Shown here: positions 27,778 to 37,821 of the stretch, in pieces
Numbering within the stretch: position 1 is the stretch's first letter
Layout: each line of letters opens with the position of its first letter
From: Dermacentor variabilis
Taxonomy: Eukaryota > Arthropoda > Arachnida > Ixodida > Ixodidae
DNA: 64,000 bases
Reading direction: 5' to 3'
Assembly: GCF_050947875.1 (NCBI RefSeq)
Contig: NC_134569.1
Location: 38,605,277 to 38,669,276 of the forward strand
The notes under the pieces: generated by a model
The model's input: only the letters and a program-made list of their open reading frames with translations
What the model was told of the DNA's origin: nothing
The model's database searches: none
Position numbers and translations under genes: made by a program

Positions 27778-27918
27778 TGCGAAAACACCGGTGTGCTTAG
27801 ATTTAGGTGCACGTTAAAGAACCCCGGGTGGCCAAATTTCCGGAGTCCTCCACTACGGCGTGCCTCATAATCAGAAAGTGGTTTTGGCACGTAAAACCCC
27901 AAATATTATTATTATTAA
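27778..27918 (+). mobile_element. tick SINE, 5'-truncated
   Basis: It starts inside the SINE body (GCGAAAACACCGGTGTGC) and continues with TTAGATTTAGGTGCACGTTA, CGGCGTGCCTCATAATCAGA and GTGGTTTTGGCACGTAAAAC. It ends in CCCAAATATTATTATTATTA, a short ATT tail. The tRNA-like head is missing. Confidence 0.8.
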
Positions 27919-28314
27919 TGTTCGTTGTCTATTCCTTGCAACCACTGCAATGTAATGGCAAAAATAAGTCGCGTCGTCAAAGGTGTACGCCTTGGCCGAA
28001 GGGACTATTGCTAAAGGGAACAGAAGGAACATACGTTCCGGGCACGCCTATCTGCAGAACAAGATGAGTGAGCAAAATTACAGTCCCAAGCACGCCGTCA
28101 CCGTTACCCGGCTTCGAAATCCAGCCCCTCCCCCCTCCTATGGCTCCGCTCCGCTTATCAATGCATCAGCGGCGTCTTCTCATAATGCCACGACTATCAC
28201 ATAGCGTGAAGCCCTTTATCGAGCTGCCGCCGCTAGTAAAGCCGCGCATCCGTGGCTATTCGCTTGGGAGCGCTTGAGTAGCGGTGCGCGAGCGCGTATC
28301 TATTTCGTATTTGG
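27919..28314. other. No recognisable gene; possible LINE upstream sequence
   Basis: Two short overlapping plus frames (27983..28277) rich in Pro and Ser. They may be degraded upstream coding sequence of the LINE fragment that follows, but no motif confirms this. Confidence 0.3.
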
Positions 28315-28790
28315 ATGCGGGTGATCCGACTCACTACCACCAATCACAAAAAAAAACTTCTACCTGGGGCGCTGCATCTATCCGCCACCCCACCCCACCT
28401 CAAAGTTCACAGGCTAGTACACGCTAACAGTACGCTTACTACAGGCGTACATGTACCCACACCCCGCCAAATCACACGTTTCCTATCCCGACGCGTACCC
28501 CAGCAACACGTGCCCCTCATGCGGAGACACGGCGACACTCGCATACAAGCTCTTGGAGTGTGGAAACGCTCTTCCCTATTCTACATCGGACAAGTGGGAG
28601 AACTCCCGCAGAAGCTCACTACTCGTCGACCAGCAATGGGCCGACCAGTAGACCCACGAAGCGGCCGCCAGGTACTCCCTGTCGGTCCCTACGGGGGAGA
28701 CGCCCGCTACGCGCTGAGCGCGCCCTGCAGGACCACAGTAAAGTTTTCCATTTCAGTTGAATCTATCGCGCGCTTTTGTTTTTTCTCGAA
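28315..28790 (+). pseudogene. C-terminal LINE fragment with Cys motif
   Basis: In the frame from 28451 it reads NTCPSCGDTATLAYKLLECG, the Cys-x2-Cys ... C tail of RNase H-type LINEs (normally with a His before the last Cys). Then come DKWENSRRSSLLVDQQWADQ, a stop, and EAAARYSLSVPT. This parallels WEALLTERDLGSQL and AQRAAEA in the minus-strand copy at 14812..15045. The terminal ARPAGPQ, stop and FPFQ region at 28715..28760 looks like the start of the 3' UTR. Upstream sequence is too decayed to place RT. Confidence 0.6.
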
Positions 28791-28849
28791 AAAAACCAAC
28801 GAGGCAAAGCTGAGCACGGAACGAATGGTTGATTCAGAGGTTATTTGAG

Positions 28850-29054
28850 CGGGCCTACAACCTTAATTGATATGTTTGCGGTTCAAGCAATAATTAAAGA
28901 CTTCACTAATTAAAATCCATTAATTAATTAATACTTCGTGATGAGAAAAATACTAGCTGTAAGTACACACGACTACGGCTACTATGCAGTCGGTACGATT
29001 TCTCTAGAGCTCTTGGGTTTTTAAAAAATTTGGTCCAAGCTAACTGGGACACCT

Positions 29055-29062
<8 letters not shown>
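28850..29062 (-). mobile_element. Terminal fragment of the DUF4817-like transposon family
   Basis: The right edge reads GGTCCAAGCTAACTGGGACA then CCTGGTATA (29032..29060). It aligns with GGTTCAAGTTAGCTGGGACA then CCCTGTATA at 16460..16488, the outer end of the decayed transposase element. Inward lies AT-rich sequence with repeated TTAATTAATTAA. It is either a non-autonomous relative or a truncated terminus; no coding part is present. Confidence 0.5.

Positions 29063-29105
<43 letters not shown>
29057..29105. repeat. (TA)n microsatellite, 49 bp
   Basis: A pure TA run starting exactly at the GGTATA transposon terminus. It probably grew from the terminal TATA. Confidence 0.95.
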
Positions 29106-29108
<3 letters not shown>

Positions 29109-29677
29109 GGGTTCTTCAAAAGGGAGGGGTGGGTGGTAAGGCGGGTGGGTGAGGCAACAATCGAAGGTGTGTTAGACGCCAGGGTGTAAAATTGAAAATA
29201 AATGGGTGTTATTCACTCGGGCGGTGACACGGCCGTGTGTCAGCGACGTGTCAACGGCCGTGTGCATAGCACTTCTTTATTATCTGCCTCACTGGAGGTC
29301 AGTGGACTGTTGTCACTCCGAAAACTACATTAAAAGGAGCGCCAGGAAATGGTCGCGAAAAAGAAGATTACTAAAATGGAATAAATATATAAATAAAAGA
29401 GAGAAAGAGAGAGGAAAAAAAAGGCAAGTCCATTTATGCAGACACTATGTTACGTTATGCAGACGCCATGTTTACGTTATGTAGAGACTATGACGTCATG
29501 CATGTCAGGACCGTGAGAATTAATTAAGTTAATTTCTTTACTCCTTTAACCAAATATAACGACCGCCACTACTTCACATTCGATTGTATAGATATAGCTG
29601 CGACAGTATCAATCACGCTCTCTATAATAATATGCTCGCGGTCTTGCGATGTTCTTAGAATTTCGAAGGTGTTCATC
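29106..29677. other. No recognisable gene
   Basis: G-rich start (GGGAGGGGTGGGTGG), then ordinary sequence with a small duplicated phrase (CATTTATGCAGACACTATGTT and TTATGCAGACGCCATGTTTA near 29430..29480). Confidence 0.4.
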
Positions 29678-29680
29678 TAT

Positions 29681-29743
<63 letters not shown>

Positions 29744-29744
29744 T
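29678..29744. repeat. (TTTA)n microsatellite, LINE tail
   Basis: About 16 TTTA units. On the minus strand this is an (AAAT)n run at the 3' end of the LINE fragment that extends to the right. Confidence 0.9.
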
Positions 29745-30310
29745 ACTGCAGTCTTGTTGGGCTATTACGAGTCGCTGTGAAAAGCAGAACAAGGACAAAT
29801 ATTACAGGCAATACGAACAACACAGACGAAATTAAAAATAATAACTACCTATTCAATAGTCGCTATAAAAACCTTTAAAGAAAGAGAACGAGTAGGGCCA
29901 GACAAAGAATTCCAATATTCAGTTGTACAGGGAAAGGAACTGTATTCAAAAGTGTCCGTAAGGGCAAAGTAAGGCGCGATGTTTAGGTGATGGTGACTTG
30001 TAGCGTGATGTCGTTTAGCGTGAGTGAGCTAATTATGTGAAGAAATCCGGCGAGACGCACAGAAAGTTGTTTTTCTGTGCGTCAGCGACCTAAGAGCAGT
30101 TGCAAGCCTAGGGATAAAATCGCTGTGGAAGGTGAAAAATCCCTCTCGAACCTGCGGCGTGTGAAACGAATCGCTTTCTTTTTGATGACCTCTTAGGATA
30201 AATGTCGCATTGTTTGCGCGGATTGCAGAGAGAAGAAGCATATTCTAGTAACGGCCGAATTAGTGATTTACGCATTAATAGTTTAGTATCTCTTTTAGTA
30301 TACATTTAGC
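29678..30310 (-). pseudogene. LINE 3' fragment with AAAT tail, minus strand
   Basis: On minus, 30305..30108 reads DTKLLMRKSLIRPLLEYASS and RFVSHAAGS, the post-RT region of CR1-like LINEs (R-P-L-L-E-Y-A-S followed by a basic R-F-V segment). Downstream is several hundred bases of degraded tail, with a CGCACAGAAAG and CTTTCTGTGCG-like inverted pair at 30055..30083, ending in (AAAT)n. The RT active-site region is absent. Confidence 0.55.
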
Positions 30311-30742
30311 ACCCATGTTAGTTTATATGCACTGAGAAACACGAAACGTAACGCTTGACGTTTAACGCGTCTGCACCATTTGCATATACACGATCACTTG
30401 CCCCTCCCAAGCAAGAAATTAAATATTCCAGTTCAAACTATGCTATGCGAGAAGCAGTTAGGACGTATAATTCAGCGCCACTACGCAAGTGCTTAACGTT
30501 AGAGCTGTTGCTCGTACTTTCACAACCCACGCCTTAGCTGGTTGAGAGAGCTCCCGGCTTCGTCTACTATAGGCGAGACACCGAATCCGACCTCCGAGAA
30601 AGAGGTCGGGAATCTACGTCCACATGCTGTACCTGAGCGACAGTAATGCGACAAAACTATCAGGATCAGCTCGCCCACGCTTTTGATTGCACTTATAAAA
30701 CTTCTTCAGCAAGTTGGTGCGACTTGGAAAACGTGATTTTAG

Positions 30743-30825
30743 GGCGTTAAAGAGACACACGCAAGAGAGAGATACACAGAGCGTGTGTCTGTGACTCTCT
30801 CCCTTGCGTGTGTCTTTTTAGCGCC
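30743..30825. repeat. 83-bp inverted repeat (hairpin)
   Basis: The left arm starts GGCGTTAAAGAGACACACGC. The right arm on the other strand starts GGCGCTAAAAAGACACACGC. Arms of roughly 37 bp pair with a few mismatches around a short GC-containing loop. It may be a miniature foldback element; TTTTGATTGCACT occurs on both sides (30679 and 30837). Confidence 0.75.
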
Positions 30826-32124
30826 TTCGCATCATGTTTTGATTGCACTGCCCACGCGATCGGCTCGACCGGATCGCTAGTGCACACATCGCGCACTGTT
30901 GTAAGGAGTGGCCCACCAAGACACCTCTTTTCATTGCACAGTCTCTGAGATCGGCGCAGTTTTGATTGCATCATCTCCTGGATCACCCCATACAGTTTAC
31001 CATTATTATACAATGCCTCCAAGATAGGCCCACTTTACTCGACGAAGGTCCCTGCCACGCCGAACCCCAAACACATTCGCTCTATTAAACCACCAGCTCA
31101 TTGTCTGGGCCAGAGGGGGAACAGAGGATCGAACACACACGGCTACACGGGTCGAAAGTCAAAGAGGTACCCTCGATGAGACCAAGAGGGTGAAGCGGTG
31201 AATATCTGCCATAAACCTAGTATCAGTGAGAAAGAATGTGGCGACGGTCACAAAAACAGTTTTCAGTTTCTTCTGTGTGACCAATGCCCCTCGTGGTTAC
31301 GACCCATGTATTGAGGTCACAAGAACAACGACAATAAGGGAGCAAGCGAACTAGAAAAAGCACGAAGAGGCAATGCAAGACGTGAACCTGGTGAGCCCCA
31401 GCTTCGAGACAACAAGAAATTTCACAAGTTTGCCTTCACAATTTCCCAAGTGACCCAAGCGTATACGCGCAGTACGTAGTCATGCACCGTCGTCTCAATC
31501 CCAGAAAATACATTCTTGCGCTGAATTATTGTGGTATACCGGCAAACCTTCTTGAGAAGAAGTATATGCATGTATGATGTCCATATCAAGAAAACTTCTT
31601 GGGCAAGTCTGGCATGCACAAAATCCGATGTGTGTGTTGATTGTTGGATTAGCAGGACTCCGTGTTGATACTTATACACGTCTAGGTGAGGCATAAGTGG
31701 ACACTTTTTTATGCTTTGTATCAGAATTGAAAAACTTTCCCCTTGACCTTTGATTTAGGCCCCGCTCGAGTAGAAAAATTAGGCCCTTTATTGGCTCACG
31801 GTGATCGGATTACTTGAACCAGGTTCCTAATTAGCTTCGGGAAATTTTCTATGGCATTCCCGTAGACTTTATGTAGATTGAAACGGACGTTTATTGGTTT
31901 CTGAAGCAGTTCATTTCGAATGAACTCACAGCGGGAACGTAAAATATTTTGTTCTTACCCTATACGTAATCCGCTACCGGCTAAGCCGCTGTACAGCACA
32001 CGGGAATAGCAACGCGGAAGGGGCAAAACAGCAAGTCTTAAGATAGCGCCATCACATCGCAGCCCACACGGTACGCAAAACAAAAATAACAACAAAAAGA
32101 AAGGGAGAAAGAAATTCTAGAGTA
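30826..32124. other. No recognisable gene; one weak dispersed repeat
   Basis: A segment at 31259..31345 (GACCCATGTATTGAGGTCAC then AAGAACAACGACAATA) resembles 57389..57425 and may be a copy of a dispersed repeat. The 91- and 90-codon minus frames (30747..31022 and 31422..31694) have no recognised domain. Confidence 0.4.
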
Positions 32125-32305
32125 TTACGTTAAAAAAAGCACGTTATGATTATGTCTGACGCCGTAGCGGGGGACTAGAGATTAGTTTTGGCGCCCTGGG
32201 GTTTTTTAACGTGCGCTCAGTGAATGGTACACGGGTGTTCTTGCATTTCGCCCCCAATCGAAATAAGGCCGCCAAGGCCGCGGCGATTTCATCCCACGCC
32301 GGTGA
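32125..32305 (-). mobile_element. tick SINE, degraded
   Basis: On minus: GCCGCGGCCTTGGCGGCC head remnant, ATTGGGGGCGAAATGCAAGA, CACGTTAAAAAACCCCAGG, CCCCGCTACGGCGTCAGACA, then TAACGTGCTTTTTTTAACGT. Order and spacing match 11124..11362, with many substitutions and a destroyed B-box. Confidence 0.7.
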
Positions 32306-32339
32306 GCAATCATCGTGATTAATTTTGAAGCAATTTCAC

Positions 32340-32680
32340 GCATGACCAGAACTGTCGTCAAACCGACAAACATGGCCGTACCGTCGTGTTTTCGAAAGCC
32401 TCGTTTGCTTCGTACATCACTAGGTATTGTGACGCTTTGAAAAAGAGTTAATGTGTGCTTTTATTTTACTCAATCGTGAATGTCGTGTGTTCCACTTCTT
32501 ATTGTCTTTTCTTTGAAAGCCTTCTTTGCTCTGGTACCACTGTGAATTGTATTAACTTGAAAAAAAAAGAAGAGACGTAAAATGTGTGTGAACACTCCCC
32601 GCGCACCTTGCTGATGTAATTTTCGTTGAGTGAATGCGGGCCTATGTAATAAATAAATAAATAAATAAATAAATAAATAG
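32340..32680 (+). mobile_element. Probable LINE 3' end with AATA tail
   Basis: Two loosely repeated segments (GAAAGCCTCGTTTGCTTCGT near 32395 and GAAAGCCTTCTTTGCTCTGG near 32514) precede GAATGCGGGCCTATGTAATA and an (AATA)n run at 32648..32680. A short simple repeat after a GGGCCT.TGTAATAAA phrase fits a LINE tail. No coding sequence was found, so confidence is limited. Confidence 0.4.
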
Positions 32681-33689
32681 AGCCGTGCTGTAGCCCCGGG
32701 AAGGTGGTAAAGTTAGCCCTTAACTTCTATCCCACTGACTGTTGTGATTACTCTGCTGTTCCTCTAGACGCAAACATTTTCTTCAAATGGGAATGCTTGC
32801 TGCAGCGTTTATCCGTTGTATTCAAGAAACTTAAATACATTTGTGATGCAGTAAGTTCATTCGACAGTGTACGCTTTTGCCCGCTTTCAAATGAAGCATC
32901 TGCGACATCTAAAACAGTTATTTCTGCCATGTTTTAGCCATCTACTCTAGGGAACGTGTTGTAACTCTTGATTCGAAGCCTGTTCATGCTCCATATAAGC
33001 ACATCTGGTATTCGTAGTTCTTCAAACTAGCGCTACTTACGTCATATCGGTTTCAAATACTAGCACAAAATGCATGTGTTTCTCTCAGCTGTGTCTTGTA
33101 TTTCCTGAAGGAGCCTCCTGAAATAAAATATTTGCAGAAGCGCCAGTGCATCTTTCAGTGAGACCGCGAAGTGGTATTTCAGAAATGTTGGTCAAGATTC
33201 TTACATAGTTTACGTGCCTTGAGCGCTCACCGGCTTTATTGCGCTATTTCAACATGTCCAATGTAGGTAATCATAGGGTAATTAACAAAAAATTTTACTT
33301 AGTTATTCATGGATTACAGTGCGATTACTGTCATCCGCCGCTAATAGTAATGTATTGGCGATACAAAAGAATGTATCTCCACTGATCTGCCTTTAAAAAG
33401 TTTGATTCATCCCATTTGAAGCATCTGGTATATATGAATGCGGCGTAGTGCAATATCTACATGTTCGAAGTATGCGCAGCCTGTACGTGAACACCTATGT
33501 GATAGCCGTATTGGAAGGGCTTTGAAACGTGTGCGTTGGAACTACGTGTCGGAACACTACAAGTGATGTGCACGGGCCCAGCATGTGTACTTGCACAGAT
33601 TAGATTTTATTCCTATATTTTTCAATTTTGTTGTCATGACAGAGTGAATCTCAAGAAAAATAGCAGACGCAAACGACCAGCCCTCGTCA
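32681..33689. other. No recognisable gene
   Basis: A 77-codon plus frame and a 60-codon minus frame overlap at 32704..32937 without known motifs. The rest is AT-rich intergenic DNA. Confidence 0.4.
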
Positions 33690-33970
33690 GTAATAGATAT
33701 GTTTATTAAAGAGAAAAAATATAAAGGGAAGGGACAATGAAATAAGTAAAAAGTGATGTGCGCGCGCACGACTGAGCGCTTGTACTGAGCATACAAAAGG
33801 GGCCGCGGAGCCCCGTCGTCTTTAAAATATTCACCAGTGCTCTAGTGTATTTTTGTCCGGATGACGGTGGAGTCCATGGCCCCGATATTGTTTCTTCTGT
33901 AAACGCTCTGTCATTTAGCCATGTGTACGGTGGCAAACCCGGTGCAGCTTGGTCAACCTCCCGCCGTTGC
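33690..33970 (-). pseudogene. C-terminal LINE fragment and 3' UTR, minus strand
   Basis: The minus frame reads AAPGLPPYTWLNDRAFTEET, then SGPWTPPSS and ALVNILKTTGLRGPF, followed by frame loss. The layout (LNDRAFTEE ... GPW ... ALVNILKTTGL) matches the fragment at 1..201 (LDDRPFTEI ... PWPHAS ... ALLWFLKCTSL). CTTTAATAAACAT at about 33693..33706 gives the polyadenylation signal. The copy is truncated upstream. Confidence 0.6.
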
Positions 33971-34624
33971 TTTTCTCTCTCTCTCGCTCACTCCCTCTTT
34001 AATAGAAGCGAAACGATTTCGCGATCAATGGTCATATTGACGCTACGCCAAGAGAAAGGCATGAAGCAGGTAACGATTGTTCGACGGAGGATTGTCGCGG
34101 GAGCATAATAAAGAAGGAGCATATCAACACCGATAGTGTATATACAATGGCCTTAGTGCGCTGTTTCGCTACTTGTGAATTGAGTGAAGAGCCTCCTAGA
34201 CATGGTGCCTTTAGTGTTCCGCAGGGAGGAACAACTTATCTGGAGGTGACAGGCGCTTTTGTTTGCATGCCTTACGATACTTTCCGTGCGTTTTTACACT
34301 CGCCGCACTCGCCGCATTCGCGCGCTCATGCACTGGGTTTAGCGATTGCGAGATTTCTCAGCGATCCCTTGAGAGAAAAGAGTATGCGGTGCAAAGGCTG
34401 CTGTATAATTTAAGGAAACAACTGTGGAGAAACATAGTTGGTGCTACTAAGTGTAAATACCTAAATTACTCCTACCTGCTTCGTGACGTTTCTTTCTTCG
34501 TTTCCTTTTATTTCAAATATTTTCGTGCCATCATCATTAGCAGCCGTTGTGGACCTATTGATGTGTTCCTTCTAGCTCCAGATGGTTCATACTGAAACTT
34601 TAGAAAACCTGCGCAAAACATTTA
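33971..34624. other. No recognisable gene
   Basis: Two overlapping plus frames (34147..34413 and 34263..34595) without domains. A CTCTCTCTCT stretch lies at 33975. Confidence 0.4.
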
Positions 34625-34692
34625 GGCACAAACACAACTGAAAGAAGAGACGCCCCAACGCTGGTGGTGTCTCCTCTTTCCGTCGTGTTTGC
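34625..34692. repeat. 68-bp inverted repeat (hairpin)
   Basis: The left arm begins GGCACAAACACAACTGAAAG. The right arm on the other strand begins GGCAAACACGACGGAAAGAG. Arms of about 32 bp pair imperfectly around a short loop (ACGC). It is similar in size to the hairpin at 30743..30825 but unrelated in sequence. Confidence 0.65.
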
Positions 34693-35395
34693 CTCTCAAT
34701 TCTTTTCGCCGGTTTTCTCAAGTTTCAAGCAGCGGACCTGCCAACGGTAGTGGCGGCAGTATTTCTCGAAGGCGTGGACGCACGTGTTGCCCCAGACACC
34801 GACCGCTGAATGTGAGAACGAACGACGACGGTGCGCCGAGATGCATGCTGCGGCAGATCATCGACGCCCTGAAGTTGCTACTTTATAATTCAAATACGCC
34901 AGTGGCACGCACAAGTGAGAAAATAATGCACGTTTTAGACGACCTCCTGGCTATGCGGCTGTAGCCTCTAACCTTGCCCAGGAAGACGCATACGCAGTTA
35001 AAAGTGCGCGTACGCGCGCTCTGTTGCTCCCCTAGCCCGTCTCCCCAGCATGAGGCAGCAGACTTCAGGCACCTTACTCAGGCGGACCTATCAATTTTTC
35101 TGCCATTGAAATTCATATCCTTATTCCTCTTTTTCCTAGATGTCACTTTCTATATTACAATAATACTAAGAAGAAGAAGAAGAAGAAAATTGTGGCAGAA
35201 CCCAATATGAAGATTACTGCCGATGTTAATGCGATTAGCATTCAAGCAACGCATCGACACACCGCTATTACTGAAGAGACATTTTTTTATTTTTTTTTTA
35301 CAATGTGTACTGGCAATACTCATATTTCCTTGATTGGGCTATATGCGACACACTGAGTCCGGTATCGGCACACTTTGCAACGCACTTTCTCTCCA
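34693..35395. other. No recognisable gene
   Basis: A 91-codon plus frame (34689..34964) carries an Arg-rich segment and a C-terminal amphipathic stretch (IIDALKLLLYNS) but no known domain. AGAAGAAGAAGAAGAA lies at 35170..35188. Confidence 0.4.
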
Positions 35396-36065
35396 GGGCC
35401 AGCAATGACCATGACGACGTGATGACGACTGTTTGTAGAGAATGGAGTGACGATGACGGAATGATGAAAAATAAATGACGTCGATAGAATGACAAAGACA
35501 GCATGGCGGCGATGGCATGACAGCAATGAAATGACAATTCTGAAATGATGACGATTTCATAAGTGCCCAGACCCACTAAAAAGACGCCGGACTCAAATCT
35601 TGTTGATTTGAAATAAAAGTTCACGCTCTCTCTCATAAGGACGGCAGCGGGACGACGATGGCACCAAGACAATGGGATGACGTTGTGACGACGATGGTAG
35701 AACAAGTATCGGATGATGAAGCTGGAATCACGACTATATAATGAAGATAATGCAACGGCCGCAGTGGCATCACGACCACGCAATGACGATGATGGCAGAA
35801 CAACGGCGGCATAATGACAACTGAATGACGACAGCATGATTACGATACAATGGAGAAGAAATGACGTCGATGGAACGACGAAGGCAGTTTGACGACCACG
35901 GCATGGAGTCAATTAAATGACGTTTCTGAAATGATGAAGACGGTTTCACGACAGTGTGTTAGCGACTACACAACGACAATGGGATGACGAAGTCAATATG
36001 ATGACGATAACGTGACGTCGACGGCATGACTATAGAGTCGGATGAGGAAGCGTGACGACAAAAAC
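35396..36065. repeat. Degenerate ATGACGACGATGG-type minisatellite
   Basis: About 670 bp built from drifting units such as ATGACGACGATGGCA, ATGACGGAATGATGA and ACGACAATGGGATGACG, roughly 18-30 bp each. A unique insert interrupts it at about 35566..35640, containing TTGAAATAAAAGTTCACG. The 204-codon minus frame across it (HRRH and SSSF-rich) is a by-product of the composition. Confidence 0.7.
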
Positions 36066-36077
36066 GGGAAGAAATAA

Positions 36078-36180
36078 ATTAGAATGGAAAATTTCTACGA
36101 TAACACAAAGGGAAGCGCCTTGCTATATGAGGCTCGAGCTGGTTGTTTAAGGACGAAAACGTGCTGGAGTAAATACTTGC
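36078..36180 (+). pseudogene. Small fragment of the 40.9-44.2 kb LINE family
   Basis: The plus frame from 36084 reads MENFYDNTKGSALLYEARAG then CLRTKTCWSKY. It matches KETIYDNSKGSSLLFEATSG then CLRTRNYKARY in the LINE at 40925..44219 (about 43700..43780). Only this short C-terminal piece is present. Confidence 0.7.
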
Positions 36181-36518
36181 AACATATCCCGGCATATGTT
36201 TTTTGTCTATTTAATAAGTACAGAATACATCAAACGAACGTTAGAACTATATCACTTCGAAGCCAGCAAGGCACTGAAAAATGTAAAGGCCATGAAAGTA
36301 ACAACTTGAGGACAAATATTTTATTGAAACTTTGTCATTCAAGAAGCTTGGTTACATTTTTGTACATATGCAACCATCATGGTAAAATCTCAATGAGGCT
36401 GTCCTTTGATCCAATGTATTGCACAGGAGCAGCTGCCACCAGTCGTGTATTGTAATGGCACCGATGTTATATTCGCAACAGAGAGCACATATAAAACGTA
36501 GGAGTTCACCCAAATATA
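36181..36518. other. No recognisable gene
   Basis: Short overlapping frames; no motif. It ends at the mariner left terminus. Confidence 0.4.
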
Positions 36519-37821
36519 CGAGGGTGAGACAAATGAAAGTGAGCAAATACGTATATATGACAAACGGGGTACTTTATTTAAAAGTAGTCTCCATGAGCCT
36601 TTAGACATCTGTCCCACTGACTAACGAGTCGCGTGATTCATGTCTCATAAAACTCCTTGGGTTGCCATTGAGAGTTGGGCCTGTCCTCTCTTTGGCTGCT
36701 TCAAAAAATGTGTAACTGACCCTTTCAAGCCATCGTTTGACACGAATCTAGTCCCCTTGAGCTGTTTTTTTCAGTTGCCCCAAGATGCAGAAGTTTCAAG
36801 GCGACAGGTTTGGGATGTATGGCGGATATTGCAGCGATTCTCACTTGAAATTTGCCAGTTTTGTGTTAATCACATCAGCGCCATGGGGACGGGCATTGTC
36901 ATGAAGCAAGACGACCCTCAATTTACCACGTCATTTGTTTTTCATCCGGCTTTTCACAATATCGGGAACGATTGATAGTCTCTCCAGGTTTAGCAAATTC
37001 TATCAGTAATGGCCCCTGACAATCGAAAAAAAAGTCAACACCTTTCCGGCTGAAATGAAGGCCTTTGCTTTCTTTGGGGTTGGTGAATTCGAAAGTGTCC
37101 ACAATAAGCCTTGCCGTCGTTCTTCATGCTCGTAATAGTGTCACCATGATTTGTCGCCGGCCACAATTGCAGACAAAAAGTCGTCACCCCCGTTGTAATA
37201 CCGGATCAGATGAGTCAAGGCAGCGCCGAACTTCTCCCTCTTCCGGCGGTGGTTCAAAATGTTGGGGATCCATTGCGCACACAAGAGCCGATGACAGAGA
37301 TATTCATGAATTATGGTGTGAACATCAGTCACCGAACCGTGACTGATGTTCACACGCTCTGCCAGTTCATCGATACTTATCCCCCGTTCTTCTCTAATCA
37401 GTTCATCAACCTTTGCAATCCTGTTGGGGGGTAATTGCACGGTGGGTTTGGCCCGATCTTGGATTGTCTTTGCAATTTTCACGTCTTTCTCTGAACAGTT
37501 TGCTCCGACACTTCAGAGTAGCCAATGAAATGCAATGTTCAAAGTACACGGCAGACATATGGCGACTAATTTCTTCTTGGGAAACACCTTCAGCTATCAG
37601 AAAATTCATGACACCACGCCGCTCAACTTCTGGATCTTCCACTATGTCACGCAACTATGTTCAACCCAGTGTATGAGAACATAAAGAACATTTATCCTCA
37701 CACCCGCGTGTCATTTTTGTAAATAAGAGATGCCTGTGTGCTACGCGTATGCCTCGCAGATAATGAACCGAACAATTATTGCACGGGGTGGGTTGGCTAA
37801 CTTTCATTTCACTCACCCTCG
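36519..37821 (-). mobile_element. mariner element, complete length, inactive
   Basis: The ends are inverted: the left reads CGAGGGTGAGACAAATGAAA (36519..36538) and the right, on the other strand, CGAGGGTGAGTGAAATGAAA. The 1303-bp span suits mariner. TA precedes the left end; the right flank is TG, so the TA duplication has mutated. On minus, 37654..37406 carries the N-terminal helices (RRGVMNFLIAEGVSQEEISR, ENCKDNPRSGQTHRAITP). Next, 37482..37141 reads NISHGSV, LTHLIRYYNGGDDFLSAIVA and GDKSW, which holds the first catalytic Asp. VVLLHDNARP (about 36890..36920) has the second. The third motif reads PPYIPNLSP then a stop, so its Asp is Asn. Several frameshifts occur. The element is dead. Confidence 0.9.

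Noticed and set aside
35298..35912. 204-codon minus frame rich in His, Arg, Ser and Phe
   Set aside because: It lies wholly in the degenerate ATGACGA minisatellite and changes character with each unit; no domain or conserved feature.
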